A DNA stretch of 64,000 bases from Enoplosus armatus. Its lineage: Eukaryota > Chordata > Actinopteri > Centrarchiformes > Enoplosidae. Location of the stretch: NCBI RefSeq assembly GCF_043641665.1, contig NC_092189.1:18411833-18475832 (forward strand), in the 5' to 3' direction. Shown here in pieces: positions 34,881 through 48,708 of this stretch; position 1 is the stretch's first letter; every line of letters begins with the position of its first letter. The notes beneath the pieces were generated by a model. It saw only the letters and a program-made list of their open reading frames with translations, was not told where the DNA came from and ran no database searches. A program made the position numbers and the translations under genes.

Positions 34881-37800
34881 TTGCATACTGAACACACATG
34901 TGCTAACAAAGCCAATCAGCGGCAGGCACACAAATACATGACCACGCATGTTAGACAGTCAACACACACAACAGAGCAGACCTCATTTTGGACTTTTCTG
35001 TTTGACCTTGACACACACACACACACACACATACAGTACACAGCGTGGAAATCAGCCAACCTCTCTGTGGAGAAAGGTAATTATGTACCAACCATATTCA
35101 TAACATTTTCCTGTCACGCAGTTAAGAAGTGCTGCCTCTCATTGGTCAATCGCACACACACGCGCGCCCACACACACATATACCATGGAATAAACCTACT
35201 CACACATGCAGTTACGCATACATAAACCCTCACATACATACTGTACATGCTAACGCCGTCTAATTTACACTCACGCACACATTCACGTACACAGGAGGAA
35301 AATTGGTTGTGCATTATTCCAGAGCCAATCAACTTTTATTAGGGCTGTGAATGTTAATTGGCGAGCCGTGCTCGGAAAACAGAAAACTAATTTCCTCAAA
35401 CTAACAAGGTTTCATCGTTTTGGACGTTTCCCTTTCAGCCTTGTGTTTTCTGGCTCATTCCTTTTGTTTGACAAGAGATGAGCATTCCTCGTTTTCTCTC
35501 CCCAGGCCTTGTTGGGAAAAGTACCTGGCATTGTATACTCTTTAGGCAAAGAAAATATGTGCTTTCATGTGAAATGTTGCTCAGCACTTGCGGTAACGAA
35601 GGAGCACAAAAAAGGCAAACATTTGACAGGCAGGAATGGTAGTATGATATTTTAATGTGCCGCACAGTCGGAAAATATTTCTCATGTTTACACTCTTTGT
35701 TTAGAAGGTTTTGACACGTTTTGGGTAGGTCTGGGATTTTTCTCAAAAGGCAGTTTTCTTTCTTTTTTTTCTGTCTTTGTGGCTCCCATGGTGACGTTGA
35801 CAGAGCAAATACGAAAGCAAAGCTGTTATCAATCGCTCTCTATCCCACCCTCCCTTTCTCTATCATTCTCGATTATCTATCAATCATTCTCTCCATCTAT
35901 CTGCCTTGCTATATCCATAACTTTATCTGGTTTATCTTCATGATTTGCATCTCTTTTATACCGCCCTGCCCTCTGTGGACTGCTGACAAACAGAGTGGAG
36001 AATGATAACAAAAAATGAGAAAGAAAGCAGGAGAATGAGAACAAGATAAAGGGGAAAAAAACGTTAAAAAGTCATATTTCAGAGGAGTTCCATGGCTAAT
36101 AAATATTTTATTGTTTTGTTTACCCACTATGATATTTATTTGTTATTTCTTCTAACAGAAGGAAAGCCATCCAAGTCAAATAAAAGCCATTATGAGACTG
36201 TGTGTCTCTCCGTCGGCCTTTATGACTCCAGCTGAGTGACTGACACCAGATCCAGGAGTCCGCAGTTTAGGCCGCCATAATAAAACTCATATGTCACAAG
36301 GCTTTGAATGAAGTTTTCATCATACGGGTGGTTACTGGTTGTCCGTTTGTGGAATTGGTTTTAGGGTTATGGAAATGTTTTTATATCCAAGCTGCATCCA
36401 GCGCTCTTACCGTTTGGGTGACATTTTGGGAGGTGTAAACAAAAGATGGATGCCTCATCAACATTTTATTGGTAACCAAAAACATTTTATTGTAATACAA
36501 CCGGATTCAATGCAAATTTTCCCTAGAAGAACATCCATCGCCATATGCAGTAGATTTGCTGTAATTGTCTAAAACTAAATTCTGGCGTAGTCACTGGCTA
36601 GACAGAGGCAAAGCACAGGAAGTCACAAACATTTGGAAAAAAGTGAATGAAGGCTGGTCAAAAAAAGGCTGAATTTAGTAACCATGCTGACCAATTTCAC
36701 CACCTCCATCTTCACCAGACAGAGAAAAAGACATTTAGGGGCAAAAATTATGACGTCTTAAAGTCACTTTGAAGCCCCTGAAAACATGGTTTCAATTTCT
36801 CTATAAAATCAAATACTAATTACTAAATGCGTAACAATCAAAGTTAAAGTTTGGGAAAAATGTCTTTAAGGATTATTGACAAAACCTTGGCTAACTTGCT
36901 TCATCAGATTTGATTGAGGGTGGCCTGGCAACAAAAGCAAACAGGCAGAAAATGTTCATGTAGGACCCCATCGCTCATAGTAAGAAGCTGATTAAGAAAA
37001 TAGGCTTTCAGGGCCTTTAATATTCAAGCAGATGTCTCGGGCTGCCATTTGGCTCAGTTTTGATGTGACCTTATGTACTGGCGGATATTAATACAACTCT
37101 TTACTCTATCATTATGTCTGAACACATTCAACATTCAGAGCTACGTTTTGTCTTCATGTAAACAGTTGTCTTCCTCTCATCTCTCTGTGAGTCATACCTG
37201 CCGACCTTTGAATAGAGCGAAGGCTATCACCAACAGGAGATTGGCTTGTGATCCTTGTAAAGGACACTCACTGGTAGACCACACAAACACAGCGCTCATT
37301 TGGAAAGCGGGATGGTTTGTACACCAGTGTCAAGCAATCTGCTCCCACATTTCAATTATTGGATTTAGCCTTTTTGGTCCTCCTCTATTGCCACAGCGTT
37401 TGAGGGAGAGGGCAATTAATCTGTGAAAAATTCTATTAAAGAGACAAATGTTGCTGTTTGAATTATACATCAGTTCCATTAGGATGACAAATCCTGTAAA
37501 TTATAGTGATACTGATTATGAAAACAACCGCATGTCTTTTGAGGAATTGGGAGATCTCAAGAACTGGATGGAGACAAAACAAACAAGTTCACAAACGTCC
37601 AAAGTAAGCTAAGTTTAGTATCCGTGGGTAGAGGGAGAAAATGAAGATGAGAAGGAAGAAAAGAAGAAGAACAACAAACAGCAGCAGCAGAAGGAGAAAA
37701 AGCAGTCTTCCATGATCCATTCCATGTTTGTCATGGCTTCCTAAGTACTGTATAATTGATTGAATTTTAACCAAATGTCTTCCAGACCTTCCCCTTTCAC

Positions 37801-38870
37801 CACAGAGACCCCCCACCTTTGGTTAGAGTTTCCCCAGCCAAGGCCTCTCCTCTCTGGGCATGGTGACTCTCTGTGGCCCCTAGAAGTCTGGAGGGATTGA
37901 GGATGACAGCAAGAGCCTCCTCGGCTGGGGTGGTGGTGGACGTGTTGGTGTGTGAGGGTGTGTTTATGTGTGTCTGCTCCCAGCTATCACCTCCTCCATA
38001 TTAAGTTCCATTATTCATGTGAGGAGAATAATAACACTCACCAGGTCACCCTATGCAGCTTCGGATATTACTGTTAACCCTTTACCACACACATACACAC
38101 ATGGAAACACACACACAATGCTAAGCAGGCCATATTGTGCCTCCTCGGACACTGGTGTTGACCCTTTACACACACACACGCACACACATTGTACATGCAC
38201 ACATACGCCCCAGCAACACACATGCACCTATAAAAACAGAAACATGTGCACACACTTCTGATTTTTCTCTTTCAATCACACAAACAGACCAAATTAACTT
38301 TTCTCCCAGGCTATCTCACCCTACACTTTTTCTGCGTAGCAGTAGACACCAGATATTAGTTGGATCCGCCCTCAGGCTCATCCAGATATGAGCCAGGGCC
38401 ACTCTGAACCATTAACCTGCAAGCAGGGGAGTGGAAACAGGCCTGTTTGATTTCATATGGCTTGGTGTCAGATGGCATCACAGGAGGTCTCAGTTAGACA
38501 GAGATGACAAGGAGGGCGGCAAAGGTGTGTATCCGTGTGTCAGGTAGAATTTATGTGTCCCCACATGAGAGAAACAGCAGGCAAGTGAGAGTGGATGGGC
38601 GGCAATGTACAGTATGTGTCTTTTATTAAAAGACGAGTGACTGTAATGGAAGAAAGAAAGAGAGATGACCCTTGGCTGGGCGGAGGACAGGAACAGGAGG
38701 AAAATTGAAGGAGAGGAAGAGAATGGATAGAGAAGGAAGACAGAGGGGGCACAATTTCTTTTTTGAAACCTGAGAGACCTTCAATGGTTAGCTCAAGCCT
38801 CTCCACGTCTCTTCTCCATGTCTCTCTTCCTCTTCTCTCACTTTCTTTTTCCACCCCTCCCGCTATCTCA

Positions 38871-38927
38871 CTTTCTCTCTCTCTCTCTGTCTCTCTCTCT
38901 GTCTCTCTCTCTGTCTCTTTTTCTCTC
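38871..38927. repeat. (CT)n-rich microsatellite
   Basis: CTCTCTGT units. Confidence 0.9.
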
Positions 38928-40204
38928 CCTTGGGGGCTGTAACTGCATTTAATATTGTTCCATAAAGAGAGTAATAAATATCGACTGCTGGCTAGCTCAT
39001 ATTCCCCTTGTTTTTTAAGGCACTCTACTGTAGGGTAAGACCAAAGTCATGCAGCAGGTATTACAGTGCTTACCGCCTGTACTGTAGAAGTGATTAAATA
39101 TCCTGTGGTATCTGTAACCTTTGGAACTATTAAAGTGTCCTTTATACCATTTTAACTTACTGTTAAGTACTGCCTTTAAGTCACAATAAATACATGGAAA
39201 GGTCTTAATGGGATAGTAGATTGTTTAAATGTATTCCTGCAGCTGTAAAAGCTGAATAACTCTTTCACAACTCGTGACGATTCCTATTAAAACTTTTTCC
39301 TAATTTATTTTAGATATTACATGAATTGAAAAAATGAGCATATGAACATACATATACTATTATATTACAACAGCAAACAGGGAGGTGTGTTGCTGTTGCA
39401 ATGTAGCATCTGAGTGGAAATAACTCGAATTCAGTCTTCGCATATGATACTCTAACCATTATTTTTATTGGGCAAGCTGAAAAGGAACTTATAGCAACTA
39501 ACCTTCATTTATCCTGGGAAAACTTACTTTAAATGTTGGCAAAGCCAAAGATGTATAGCTCCATGCATTCAAAAATGAAACCTTCCCATTTCAAACACGG
39601 TCTTCCAGTCTTGGCTACAGAGTCACTTTACTTGAGTGATTCTGACTTGTGCCAACAAACTGGGTGATATATTATCCAACAAGCTGGCAGTGCAGTGCAG
39701 ACAGTAAAGCTGCAGCGTGGGACTGTATAGAGAGGACTTGAAATTTTTTTAAGTTTTACATCTTAAAGTAATTTTTCATTGCCAAATTGTGTCATTGGTT
39801 TGGGCTCATAACTGATGATGGTCAATGGACTTCACATTTTTTTGCCTTAAGATTATTTTCTTTTTCCAAGTTTGCAAGTTCTTGTTTGATTCTTCTCAAC
39901 GCTATAATTTTTAGCATGCGTGTCTTCCAAACTGCATGACATAATAAATGTAATTTTTAGGAACTGGAAAATGCTGCTGCAAAAAAGTATTTCCCATCAG
40001 ACACATATTGCCTTTAAGTGTGTCCTCTGTATCCTGGTGCACTTTAGTATACCACAGAATGGTCTTCCTTCCATGCCCCCAGCCTCCCCCTCCCTTTTTT
40101 GCCTTTCTCTTTCCAGTCTTTGTAATTCTTCATCAGTCTTTTGACTCAGTGTCCTTGCTTCGTCTTGTAACCCCCGCCTCATCCCTCCTCCTCCTCCCCC
40201 TGTT

Positions 40205-40300
40205 CACCCCCCCCGCTCCACTCCCCGTGATTTAATTAAGCGGCCGCTTTATGAATAAAAATATTGCACCCCTCTATTGATCATGGTGGCTGGGAGGACG
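40205..40300. promoter_or_regulatory. candidate non-coding regulatory block with NotI-type site
   Basis: gatttaattaagcggccgc then tttatgaataaaaatattgc: a CpG-bearing GCGGCCGC next to homeodomain-type ATTA/TTAATTAA cores, unlike the pyrimidine-rich and GT-rich flanks. Function is inferred from motif content only. Confidence 0.25.
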
Positions 40301-40368
40301 ACAGCCCAGGCTGGCTGGGACAGGACAAGACAGCCGCTCTCCTAACTCGCTCCATTATACTGATCTAA

Positions 40369-40371
<3 letters not shown>

Positions 40372-40407
<36 letters not shown>
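40372..40407. repeat. (GT)n microsatellite
   Basis: About 17 units. Confidence 0.95.
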
Positions 40408-40410
<3 letters not shown>

Positions 40411-40679
40411 ACAGGTGTGTGTATACGAGTGAAACAGCCATCAGGGCCAACAGGGAGCTGTAGCATCTAAATCAAACTAAACGTTCTCAAAAGCTCTCAT
40501 GGGTCCTTGCAAATCCTTCGTTACAGACACACCTACATAGACACACACATGCACACATTCCTCAAACACCTCCTTTGATACATACACTGCATCAGCATTA
40601 TAAATGGACATTGTCTGCACTTTTTGTTTCTCTCCCTCTCTTTCTTTCTCTCCCCTGCTCTTTCCCCTCCTCTAACCAT

Positions 40680-41110
40680 CGCTCTCCGTAAGGCTGTAAG
40701 TATCTATTATGTTTTGTCGATACTGTAATTAAATTGGACAGCTTAATGCAATTCTCTGTGATCCATAGGCCTTTATGGATATAAAAGCTTTTCTGGCCCC
40801 ACGCCCGAAAGACGTCCAACAAATTTAGATGAGTTACTATCGGGAAAAAAAAAATAGTTGGAGAGGTTAAGGCAGCGGGGCGCACACATGGTCATTTGTA
40901 ATTGGCTAATTCACTTTAATGTCCCCGACGCCATTTTGTTTTAATACATTTTCTTATTTGAATTGTCATCCGCGGGACTAAGCGATATTACTACTCTGCC
41001 TCGCTTTCCTTTTTTTTCTCTTGTTAGTTCTTCCTTTTCTTCTAGTGCTTTAGCTAAGCGATATTGCAGGCTCTTAGGGACATTTATGGAGCTAATAAAA
41101 CTTCAGCAGC
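40680..41110. promoter_or_regulatory. candidate conserved non-coding/enhancer block
   Basis: Non-repetitive sequence that retains CpG in AT-rich surroundings (cacgcccgaaagacgtcc, gcgggg cgcac, atccgcggga). It has homeodomain-type cores (gtaattaaat, gtaattggctaattca, gctaataaaa), a YY1-type gccattttg at 40930-40938 and a 12-mer ctaagcgatatt repeated at 40978 and 41054. Enhancer function is inference from composition. Confidence 0.35.
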
Positions 41111-42834
41111 AAAGGATCAAGAGACGATATTAGAATGGACACAGAGAGGAGAGATGGATGGAGGGAGTGGAGGGTGGATTAACAGGCAAGCGAGAAAAGA
41201 TAGAAGCAGACTATAGCGCAATTGATGGAGGGATGGATGGAGAGATAGATTGGCGACAGACAGATGAAAGACATTTCTTTGTCTTTCTATTGGAGATCTA
41301 AGAGAGAGGGTAATGCCAAGCTGTTATGCTCACTCTTAGCAATCTTGACCAAACCACAACTTGATCACTATCACTACTCCACCAAGTCCTATAAAACTAA
41401 ACCTAACTGTGAGCCCACTTAGGGTGCTTTACCAGTAATGAGATAAATGTATGTTATAGTACCATGCAGTATAAATCAAACCTTAAATTATGATGTATTA
41501 ATTTGAACAAAATAGCTGCCTAAACAAAAATAATACATATCTAAATGAAAGCAAGATAAAATCGCTTTAATAGCATTCTGTTATATTCATTGCTGACATG
41601 ACAACAGCTCTTTGGCGAGAGATGATATCACTGTTTTCAAGTGTTGTTTTTCTTGGCTTATCTCCTGGATTCTGAAAGCCAAAGAAGCTGAGGAATTTTC
41701 CCAACTCACAGAGGACTTTGTAATCCTTCAATTAAGATTAAAACATGAAAATCACAAAAAGTGGATTTTACCAAAGGAGCAGGGATATCTTATCTTCTCT
41801 GCAACATCAAGTGGATGCAATGTCAGCTCCATCTGCAGGGAGTTAGGTGATTTCTTCATCTTTTAAAAACTTGAGAAGAATAATAAATCATATTGGAAAG
41901 GCTGTGTCCCTGCCAACAACAGATAGTTGCCCTCCATCGATAAATGCAGTGAATAGTTGAACCTATTACTTATAGTGAGTATGGAGCCTAGGCGACCCTT
42001 TGGTTAAACTACTAATACGTATATGCTGCTTCTTGACCTGCAAAAAGCTGTTAAACCTGCCAGATTACAGTCTATGCTTATTTTTATTAAAGGGATTAAA
42101 TTGATCAGGTGTGTTATAATAATCAATAATAATAATAATCAATTACTCCAAAGTAAATTTTCATTACAAATTTGATCCTAAGATAAAATGTTTCTTTTTA
42201 TTTCCATAAAGCCAAACAAACAGAAGAGGTATACTAACTTATGATTGAGTTTATGCACACATTGACACCTAAGTGGAATAATTGCAATGCATCACAGTCA
42301 AAAAGATAAACTGGTAATGGATTCTCCCACGTGTAATGAATGATCCTCTGTAAGAAATGGATTTGAAGCATCACGGGTGATGGAGGATTTAGGCCGGAGA
42401 TTCTCATTTTGAGAATGGCCAAAGCTCCTTGACTAAATGGATTTGTTCTTTGGGAAATTGTTCAACCAACATAAGGCTACTTGAGAGCCCCTTAGTACAC
42501 ACACAGTTGTCTACACCTCTGATTTGATATGTCAATCCTATCTTGTCTGCAAGGTTCATCAACTGTTAAAATAAAAACAAATCATTGGATTAAGAGATTT
42601 TGAATTTTGAAAAAGAAAATAAAGCACGCAAACAAAGAGCATCATTTTAGCGTGAATAAATCCTGTCCGGCTAAATGATTAAACCCATCATTGCGTGTGG
42701 TAAATGGCTGGGCAAGCCTTTAAGCGCATAAATAAATGGTTGATGTAGGAAAAGAGGATGGCTGCTGCAGAGTCTGGCCATTAGAATGAGGTTGAACCCG
42801 ACAACCCCTGTTTGACTCTGAATCGCCATCATGG

Positions 42835-43175
42835 AAGGAGAGATGGACGTGTTTTGAAGAAGATGGGTTGTTAGAGAGACTAAAAGGAGGAAGGAGGCAC
42901 GAGGAGAGGAAAGACAGGGGTCGACAGGAGGCGAGGTGAAGTAATGAGGAGGGGATATAAAGCTGGCAGGTGATGGGGGTGAACTGGTGACGGGAAAAAG
43001 TAGGAAGGAAGGATGAAAGGAAACATTGAAGAAGAGAAGTAGAGTACAGAAGGTGGGAAGAATGCACAGGAAGGAAGGACAGTGAGCCAATGGTAAAGAG
43101 AAAGGTAGATTTGAGTAAAGGATAGAAGGATGAGGTATGGAGAGAGGGAGAGGGGAGGAAGTGTGAATAAAGAAG
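42835..43175. repeat. purine-rich tract
   Basis: GA-biased plus strand; overlapping minus-strand open frames are artefacts. Confidence 0.75.
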
Positions 43176-43279
43176 CTGACTGTGGCGTTTTACCTTTATA
43201 AGCATCTGGGGAGCACCTCAGCACCCATAAATAATACACCGCAAATTAGCAGATTGGACAGAAAAAGGGGGACTGCTGG

Positions 43280-43281
43280 AA

Positions 43282-43308
<27 letters not shown>
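43280..43308. repeat. (GT)n microsatellite
   Basis: About 13 units; a shorter run lies at 43493-43512. Confidence 0.93.
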
Positions 43309-43314
<6 letters not shown>

Positions 43315-45173
43315 CTGCAGAGAGGGAGTGCTCCTATGAACACACACGCATGGCAGTGAATATGCACTGCTGTTTATGTGCGTTTTGGGTGTTTGTCCAT
43401 ATCAAATACTGTGTACTGCATGTTCAGTACTCAGCCTCGTACAATCTTGTCGTTGAGATTGTCTGTGTGCATACCCTGTGTATGTGTATGTTGTGTGTGT
43501 GTGTGTGTGTGTATATATGTAAGGTATCTCTCTGAGTTCTGATTCGTCTCTCAGCAGGTCAGCGTTGTCAAGGTTACTGCAGGCCATTTTGCCGGTGGGC
43601 CAATTAACTTTTAGCACAGAAACAGAACAGAACAGTGCAGGTGCCTCGACGGTGCTCAGGGGTTAGAGAGAGATTGTATATGTGTATGTGTGGTGTTTTT
43701 TGTCTAAGGGTATAGCAGTGAAAGACAAGCAGAGAGAGGATGTGCGTGAGATAAAATGAGGCAGTGTGTGTGTACGAAAGAGAAGAGAAAAGAAACGCAG
43801 CGAGCCTTTGTTGTTTCTGTGTTTGGCAAATAGCTGCGTGGCCTTTCATGATGCTGAGAGAAGAATACAACTGAGGGTGAGATGTGGGCAAATGTGAGTC
43901 TGAGCACAGCAAGACGTAAGGGATCCTGTGAGCCTATGATGACATGTGCTCCCTTGTAAAGGTTGACGTAGTCCCTTGTGTGCAAACAAAGTTTCTTTAC
44001 TCAAAATCTCATTATGTAACATGAGACTGTGAAAGCTGATCTGAAAATTGCCTGCTACTAAATATCTGAATATTGTTTACTAATAATTGTTCCTCTTTTG
44101 GAGGTACAGTCAGTACTACAATTAGCACCACAATGGTGCTCTAGCATTAAAACGTCATGACAAAAGGAATTTAACCCTTTGAACTTTTGGCTTTTTTCAA
44201 CAGGCTACTCAGATATGCCATGATTTGGCATTTAGGTGATACTATACATCTAGACCACTTTCTATGAAACATTTCACTAAGAGTTAAACACAATTTTAAA
44301 TTGTTTGTCTTTTTGCTCATACGTTCAAAGGTTTTCAACACACAGCAAATATCTCTTGTGAGGTATATTTGCACCATTAAATCAGTGGATTTAAACAGTT
44401 CCTGTTTCTGCTGCAAACATGGCAGACAGCAAACAACCTTTGATGCAGTAAACTTGATGATTGTGAGGAAAAGTATGAAGTTATGAGGAATGCTTTTCCA
44501 GACTCATTGATGTTTATCCTAAACAGACATTCGAGTTGTTCTGGTTTGTTTAAATTATGACTCTGGGGAGACGGGATGTAGTTTTTGAAACAAAATACAC
44601 CAATTGCTTTGCTAAGAGTTAACTATGAAGAAACTAAATATTAGCTTAAATGCCAACTGGCAACATTGTTTAGCTATAAAAACAATCTGGCAACCAGCAA
44701 AACAAAATCACATGTTAAAGGAAATAGGAAAATGAATGATATCATAGACTTACAATTAGTGGCACTAAAATGTCAATTAGTTGAATTAGTGTAGTTTTCA
44801 ATCCTGAATAGATTCTGTACAACATCGACAGTCATGTGGCCCACCCAGCATACTTCAAGAGCAGTTGGAAATTATTAAAGTATAAAACTAAGCACTATAA
44901 ATTAGGCTTTTCTCAACATTCTTCTTTGGTGTTTCGTAACGCAGTACTGAAGCAAATGCACAGAAAGAAAAAGAGGCTTTTACAATGGCTGTATCTGTCT
45001 GAGTGTACTTGGTGAAATAAAGTGATTGTGATAGCTAACAGAGCAGACTGTCATCCTCCTTTCCTATGCAGTGGTAGGCTAATTCCTCTGACAGACTGTC
45101 TTCCACAATGGCTACTGGCTGCTGTCTTCTTAGCCTGAGGGCCTGTCTGGTTGAGTGAGAGCGAGTGTGTGTT

Positions 45174-45174
<1 letters not shown>

Positions 45175-45223
<49 letters not shown>
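45175..45223. repeat. (GT)n-(GA)n compound microsatellite
   Basis: About 16 GT units passing into about 9 GA units. Confidence 0.95.
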
Positions 45224-45617
45224 TACAGAAAGACAGAAGTTAGGGAGACGGAGAAAGCGAAAAGAATAAAAGAGACAACCAGGGAGAGAGAAAGCACTTT
45301 TGTGTACATCTGTGTGTATGTGAGGGTGTGTGTGTGGTTGCTATGCCGTCTCTAGGCCCTAATCTCTTTAGTAAGCCCCATGATCCAGTTAGAAACAGCA
45401 AGTGGCTAATGTCAGGGCTAACTGGAAGAGAGGGATCTCTGTGAGTGTGTGTGTGTGTTTATAAATGTTTGTGTGTATGCCTTCGACTGTATCCATTTCC
45501 TTGTTGAGACTGTCAGGGTCTACCTGTAAGACAACTTGAGTGTTTGTGTACTGGTAGAATAAATGTTATCATGCCTGCAACCACATTCACTTCCATGCAT
45601 GTGTTTCTGTTCATGCA

Positions 45618-45621
<4 letters not shown>

Positions 45622-45658
<37 letters not shown>
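45622..45658. repeat. (GT)n microsatellite
   Basis: About 18 units. Confidence 0.95.
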
Positions 45659-45659
<1 letters not shown>

Positions 45660-47109
45660 GCAGGGTGTGTCCGAAAAACAGCAGTGCCCATTAAGGCTGA
45701 GAGATTAGATTGAGTGGATCCAGATTCTGCGCTATTGTTCCTCTCCAACAGGCTTTCTCTGTGGTTTAGAGAAAATAGGACAGGTGCAGGAAATGGATTT
45801 TTAGTTAATTCGTCTGGTCAGACGAGGGTTAAAAAAGAGAAGGAGAAAAAGTAAATTGGGTTTAACATCTGGTCACTATTGAGAAACTGCAACGTATGAC
45901 AGTGATTCTGTTTTTTTTCAGCAGTGTTAAGGTTTTACGGTTTCCAACAAGGAAAAGGTAGGACATTTTTTGCCCAGTTTTCATCAAAACTCTAAAGGTC
46001 TCAGTGGAAAAAATGACACCACTGTACCCTGAAAACATGAAATGAATAAATCATGAACACAATATGATAGATAATCTAAATATGACCATCTGATCATGTC
46101 GCACACATAACTGTACATCTAGTGCAAGGAAAGCCTTGTGAAACTCAAAAACACTATATAATTAATCTGAAGTCATTTTTAAATGAAAATCTAGGGTTTG
46201 TTTGTTTGTTTCTCCTTCATGTTAATATTTGTTCCATTTCCGTTAATTTTATTCTAGGCCAATATGCCTCAAATGCAAATAGACTGCGTATTATCTTGGT
46301 ACGTGATGGTATTTAATATATGGTGCATTCAGCGCAGCATGTAGATGAATGTTGTAAATGTGCTTGAAGCTGTCGTGGCATGATTAAAATGGACGTGGTG
46401 ATCAGCAGTTTTGTCACATAGGGTAAAACTACAGCTAACTCACCCGCTGCCATAATAAACGATAAGACGCTGACACAACGGGAATGATGAACACTCTGAA
46501 CTAATGGCTGCTTGCTCGCTCTCACCCATGCATAAATAAAACCGGCTCTTTCGGGGCTTTTTTTTTCTCCATCTCTGCCTGTATGTCTTTTCACCCCTTT
46601 CACACCTGTCTTTTTTTCTCCAATCAGTTACTGTACATGGCAAAAAAAAGAAAAAGAAGAAACGACCTGTCCTTCAAAAATTGTATTGCACCATTTCTTC
46701 ATTCCAGAAATTTCTGCTCTAAAACACCTTGTGTAACAGCATGGCAGCGAATGTAGTCCGCCTCAAACGTTGTGATATGAAAATCATTCATGCCCCAGGG
46801 GAATATATGGAGAGGAATAAAGGATGGATGCGGACAGACAGAAATTGAACCAAATTCTCCCCTCCCATCCAATCACACTGCATCACAAATCACCAGCTCT
46901 ACCGCTAATTCAGGGGTGTTACGGTGCGCAGGCCTTGGCATATAGCATATGGTGTGTGTGTGAGCATGTGTGTGTAGAAGTGTGTGTTTGCATATTGTAG
47001 TTGGGAGGTGAGAGAGCGAGAGAGAGAGAGAGAGGGAAGGAAAAGATGATTTAGGAGTAATGAGAGCCGGTAAAATCATGGTGCCCAGCGGCATTATGGG
47101 ACTAAATCT

Positions 47110-47640
47110 AATCTGCTAATGGAGAGGGGGGCGTGGGCTGGGAAGGGAGGGTGATGGAGGGAAGAGGAAGGGGAGGAGTAGGAGGGAAAGAAGATGAAGA
47201 AGGGAAAGGACAGCAAAGGCAGGGATGAAGGTTTAGGACGGAGAAATGGATGGAGGGCAGGGAGGACAGAGAAGACAAAAGGGGGAGAGAGGAACAAGGA
47301 GGAGTAGAAGAAGAAGAGATCAGTAGGAGGAATGACAGAGGAGGATGGGAGGCTAAGACAAAGTAGAGAGCTGAAAGGAAAGGAAAGAAATTAATGAAGA
47401 AATGCAGAACTAACGGACAATGACAAAAAGAGGACATTAAAGAAACCATGGTGAAAGAATGAGGAGGATGAGAAGAGTAGAAGAAAAGAGGCGAGATTAG
47501 AGTGTAAAGAAGAAGCTTAGAGAGGAAGATGAGGAGAAGAACACAATACAGAACAAAGGAAGAGAGAAAAATGCAACAATAAAAGAGGAGAGAACGAGAA
47601 TGCGGAGAGAGAAAAAAACAAAGGTCAAGGGCGTAGTGAA
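47110..47640. repeat. purine-rich tract
   Basis: About 530 bp of strongly GA-biased plus strand; no gene seen. Confidence 0.8.
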
Positions 47641-47666
47641 AAGATGGTAGGTGAGTTTAGAGTGTG

Positions 47667-47692
47667 GTGTGTGTGTGTGTGTGTGTGTGTGT
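47667..47692. repeat. (GT)n microsatellite
   Basis: About 13 units. Confidence 0.95.
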
Positions 47693-48261
47693 TAGAGAAA
47701 TAACCTAGGGTGGAGGCATTGGGAGGGCAGGGCCCAGGAGAGCACAATCAGCACATATTGCTATCACATGGTGCACAAAATGCTCTCTCCCTCCCTCTCT
47801 CTCTAATACACACTCACATGCAGATGGGCAGAGTTTGCACACACTCCATACATGACGTATGCGTAACAACGCAAACATCCACACCATCCTCATCGTTGCT
47901 CTCTACCACACACACACGCACACACACACACACATACACAGACAAGTTCTTACACACCCACACACTCTGCAGAAGGCAGCCATTGAGAGGTAATTGCCCC
48001 GGACTGTTAATGTTTTCCAGGATAAAACTACACCAGTCTTTACAAGACGGACTAATTTCACAACTTTATGCCTTTACCTCAACAAAATGGCTGACAACCG
48101 CATTACAACCACTCCAAAGAGCTTCGACAGAAAATAAACATACTTACATTTTTTATATTTCATCATCTATTTACATTTTCTGTGAGATATCTGATGGTGC
48201 TTTTTTTTTCAACTGGGGCCACCCATGCTGAAGATGAACAGTATGTGCATCCTGCGAGGAG

Positions 48262-48262
<1 letters not shown>

Positions 48263-48310
<48 letters not shown>
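48263..48310. repeat. (GT)n microsatellite
   Basis: About 24 uninterrupted units. Confidence 0.97.
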
Positions 48311-48311
<1 letters not shown>

Positions 48312-48371
48312 TACACAAAGCCCCTTTCTGAACAATGGAGTTGTATTTTTTTGTAGATAGAGGACAGCATT

Positions 48372-48708
48372 AGAGCTGGAACAATTAGTCAATTCATTGA
48401 AATTTATTTGACAAGTATTTTGATAATTGATCGAGTAATTATTCAAGCAAAAATGCCAAATATTTTCTGGCTTCAGTTTCTTACATGAATTAGCTGCTTT
48501 TCTTTGTCTTAAGTTATAGTAAAGTAAATATTTGGGGCTTTTGGTCGGTTGGACAAAACAAGACATTTGAAGAAGTTACACTGTGCTCCGGGATACTGTG
48601 ATGGGTATTTTTCAATGTATTCTGATGTCTTACATATCAAACTTAACAGATTAATTGAGAAAATAATCAACAAGTTAATTGTCGATGAAAACAATTGTTA
48701 GTTGCAGG
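48372..48708 (+). mobile_element. non-autonomous dispersed element, copy B
   Basis: It starts agagctggaacaattagtc and ends aacaattgttagttgcagg. The interior contains caagcaaaaatgccaaatat, tgcttttctttgtcttaag and gttggacaaaacaagac. It is homologous to, and inverted relative to, the element at 17364-17640. Ends are rich in ATTAAT/GATAAT words; no coding capacity. Confidence 0.85.
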
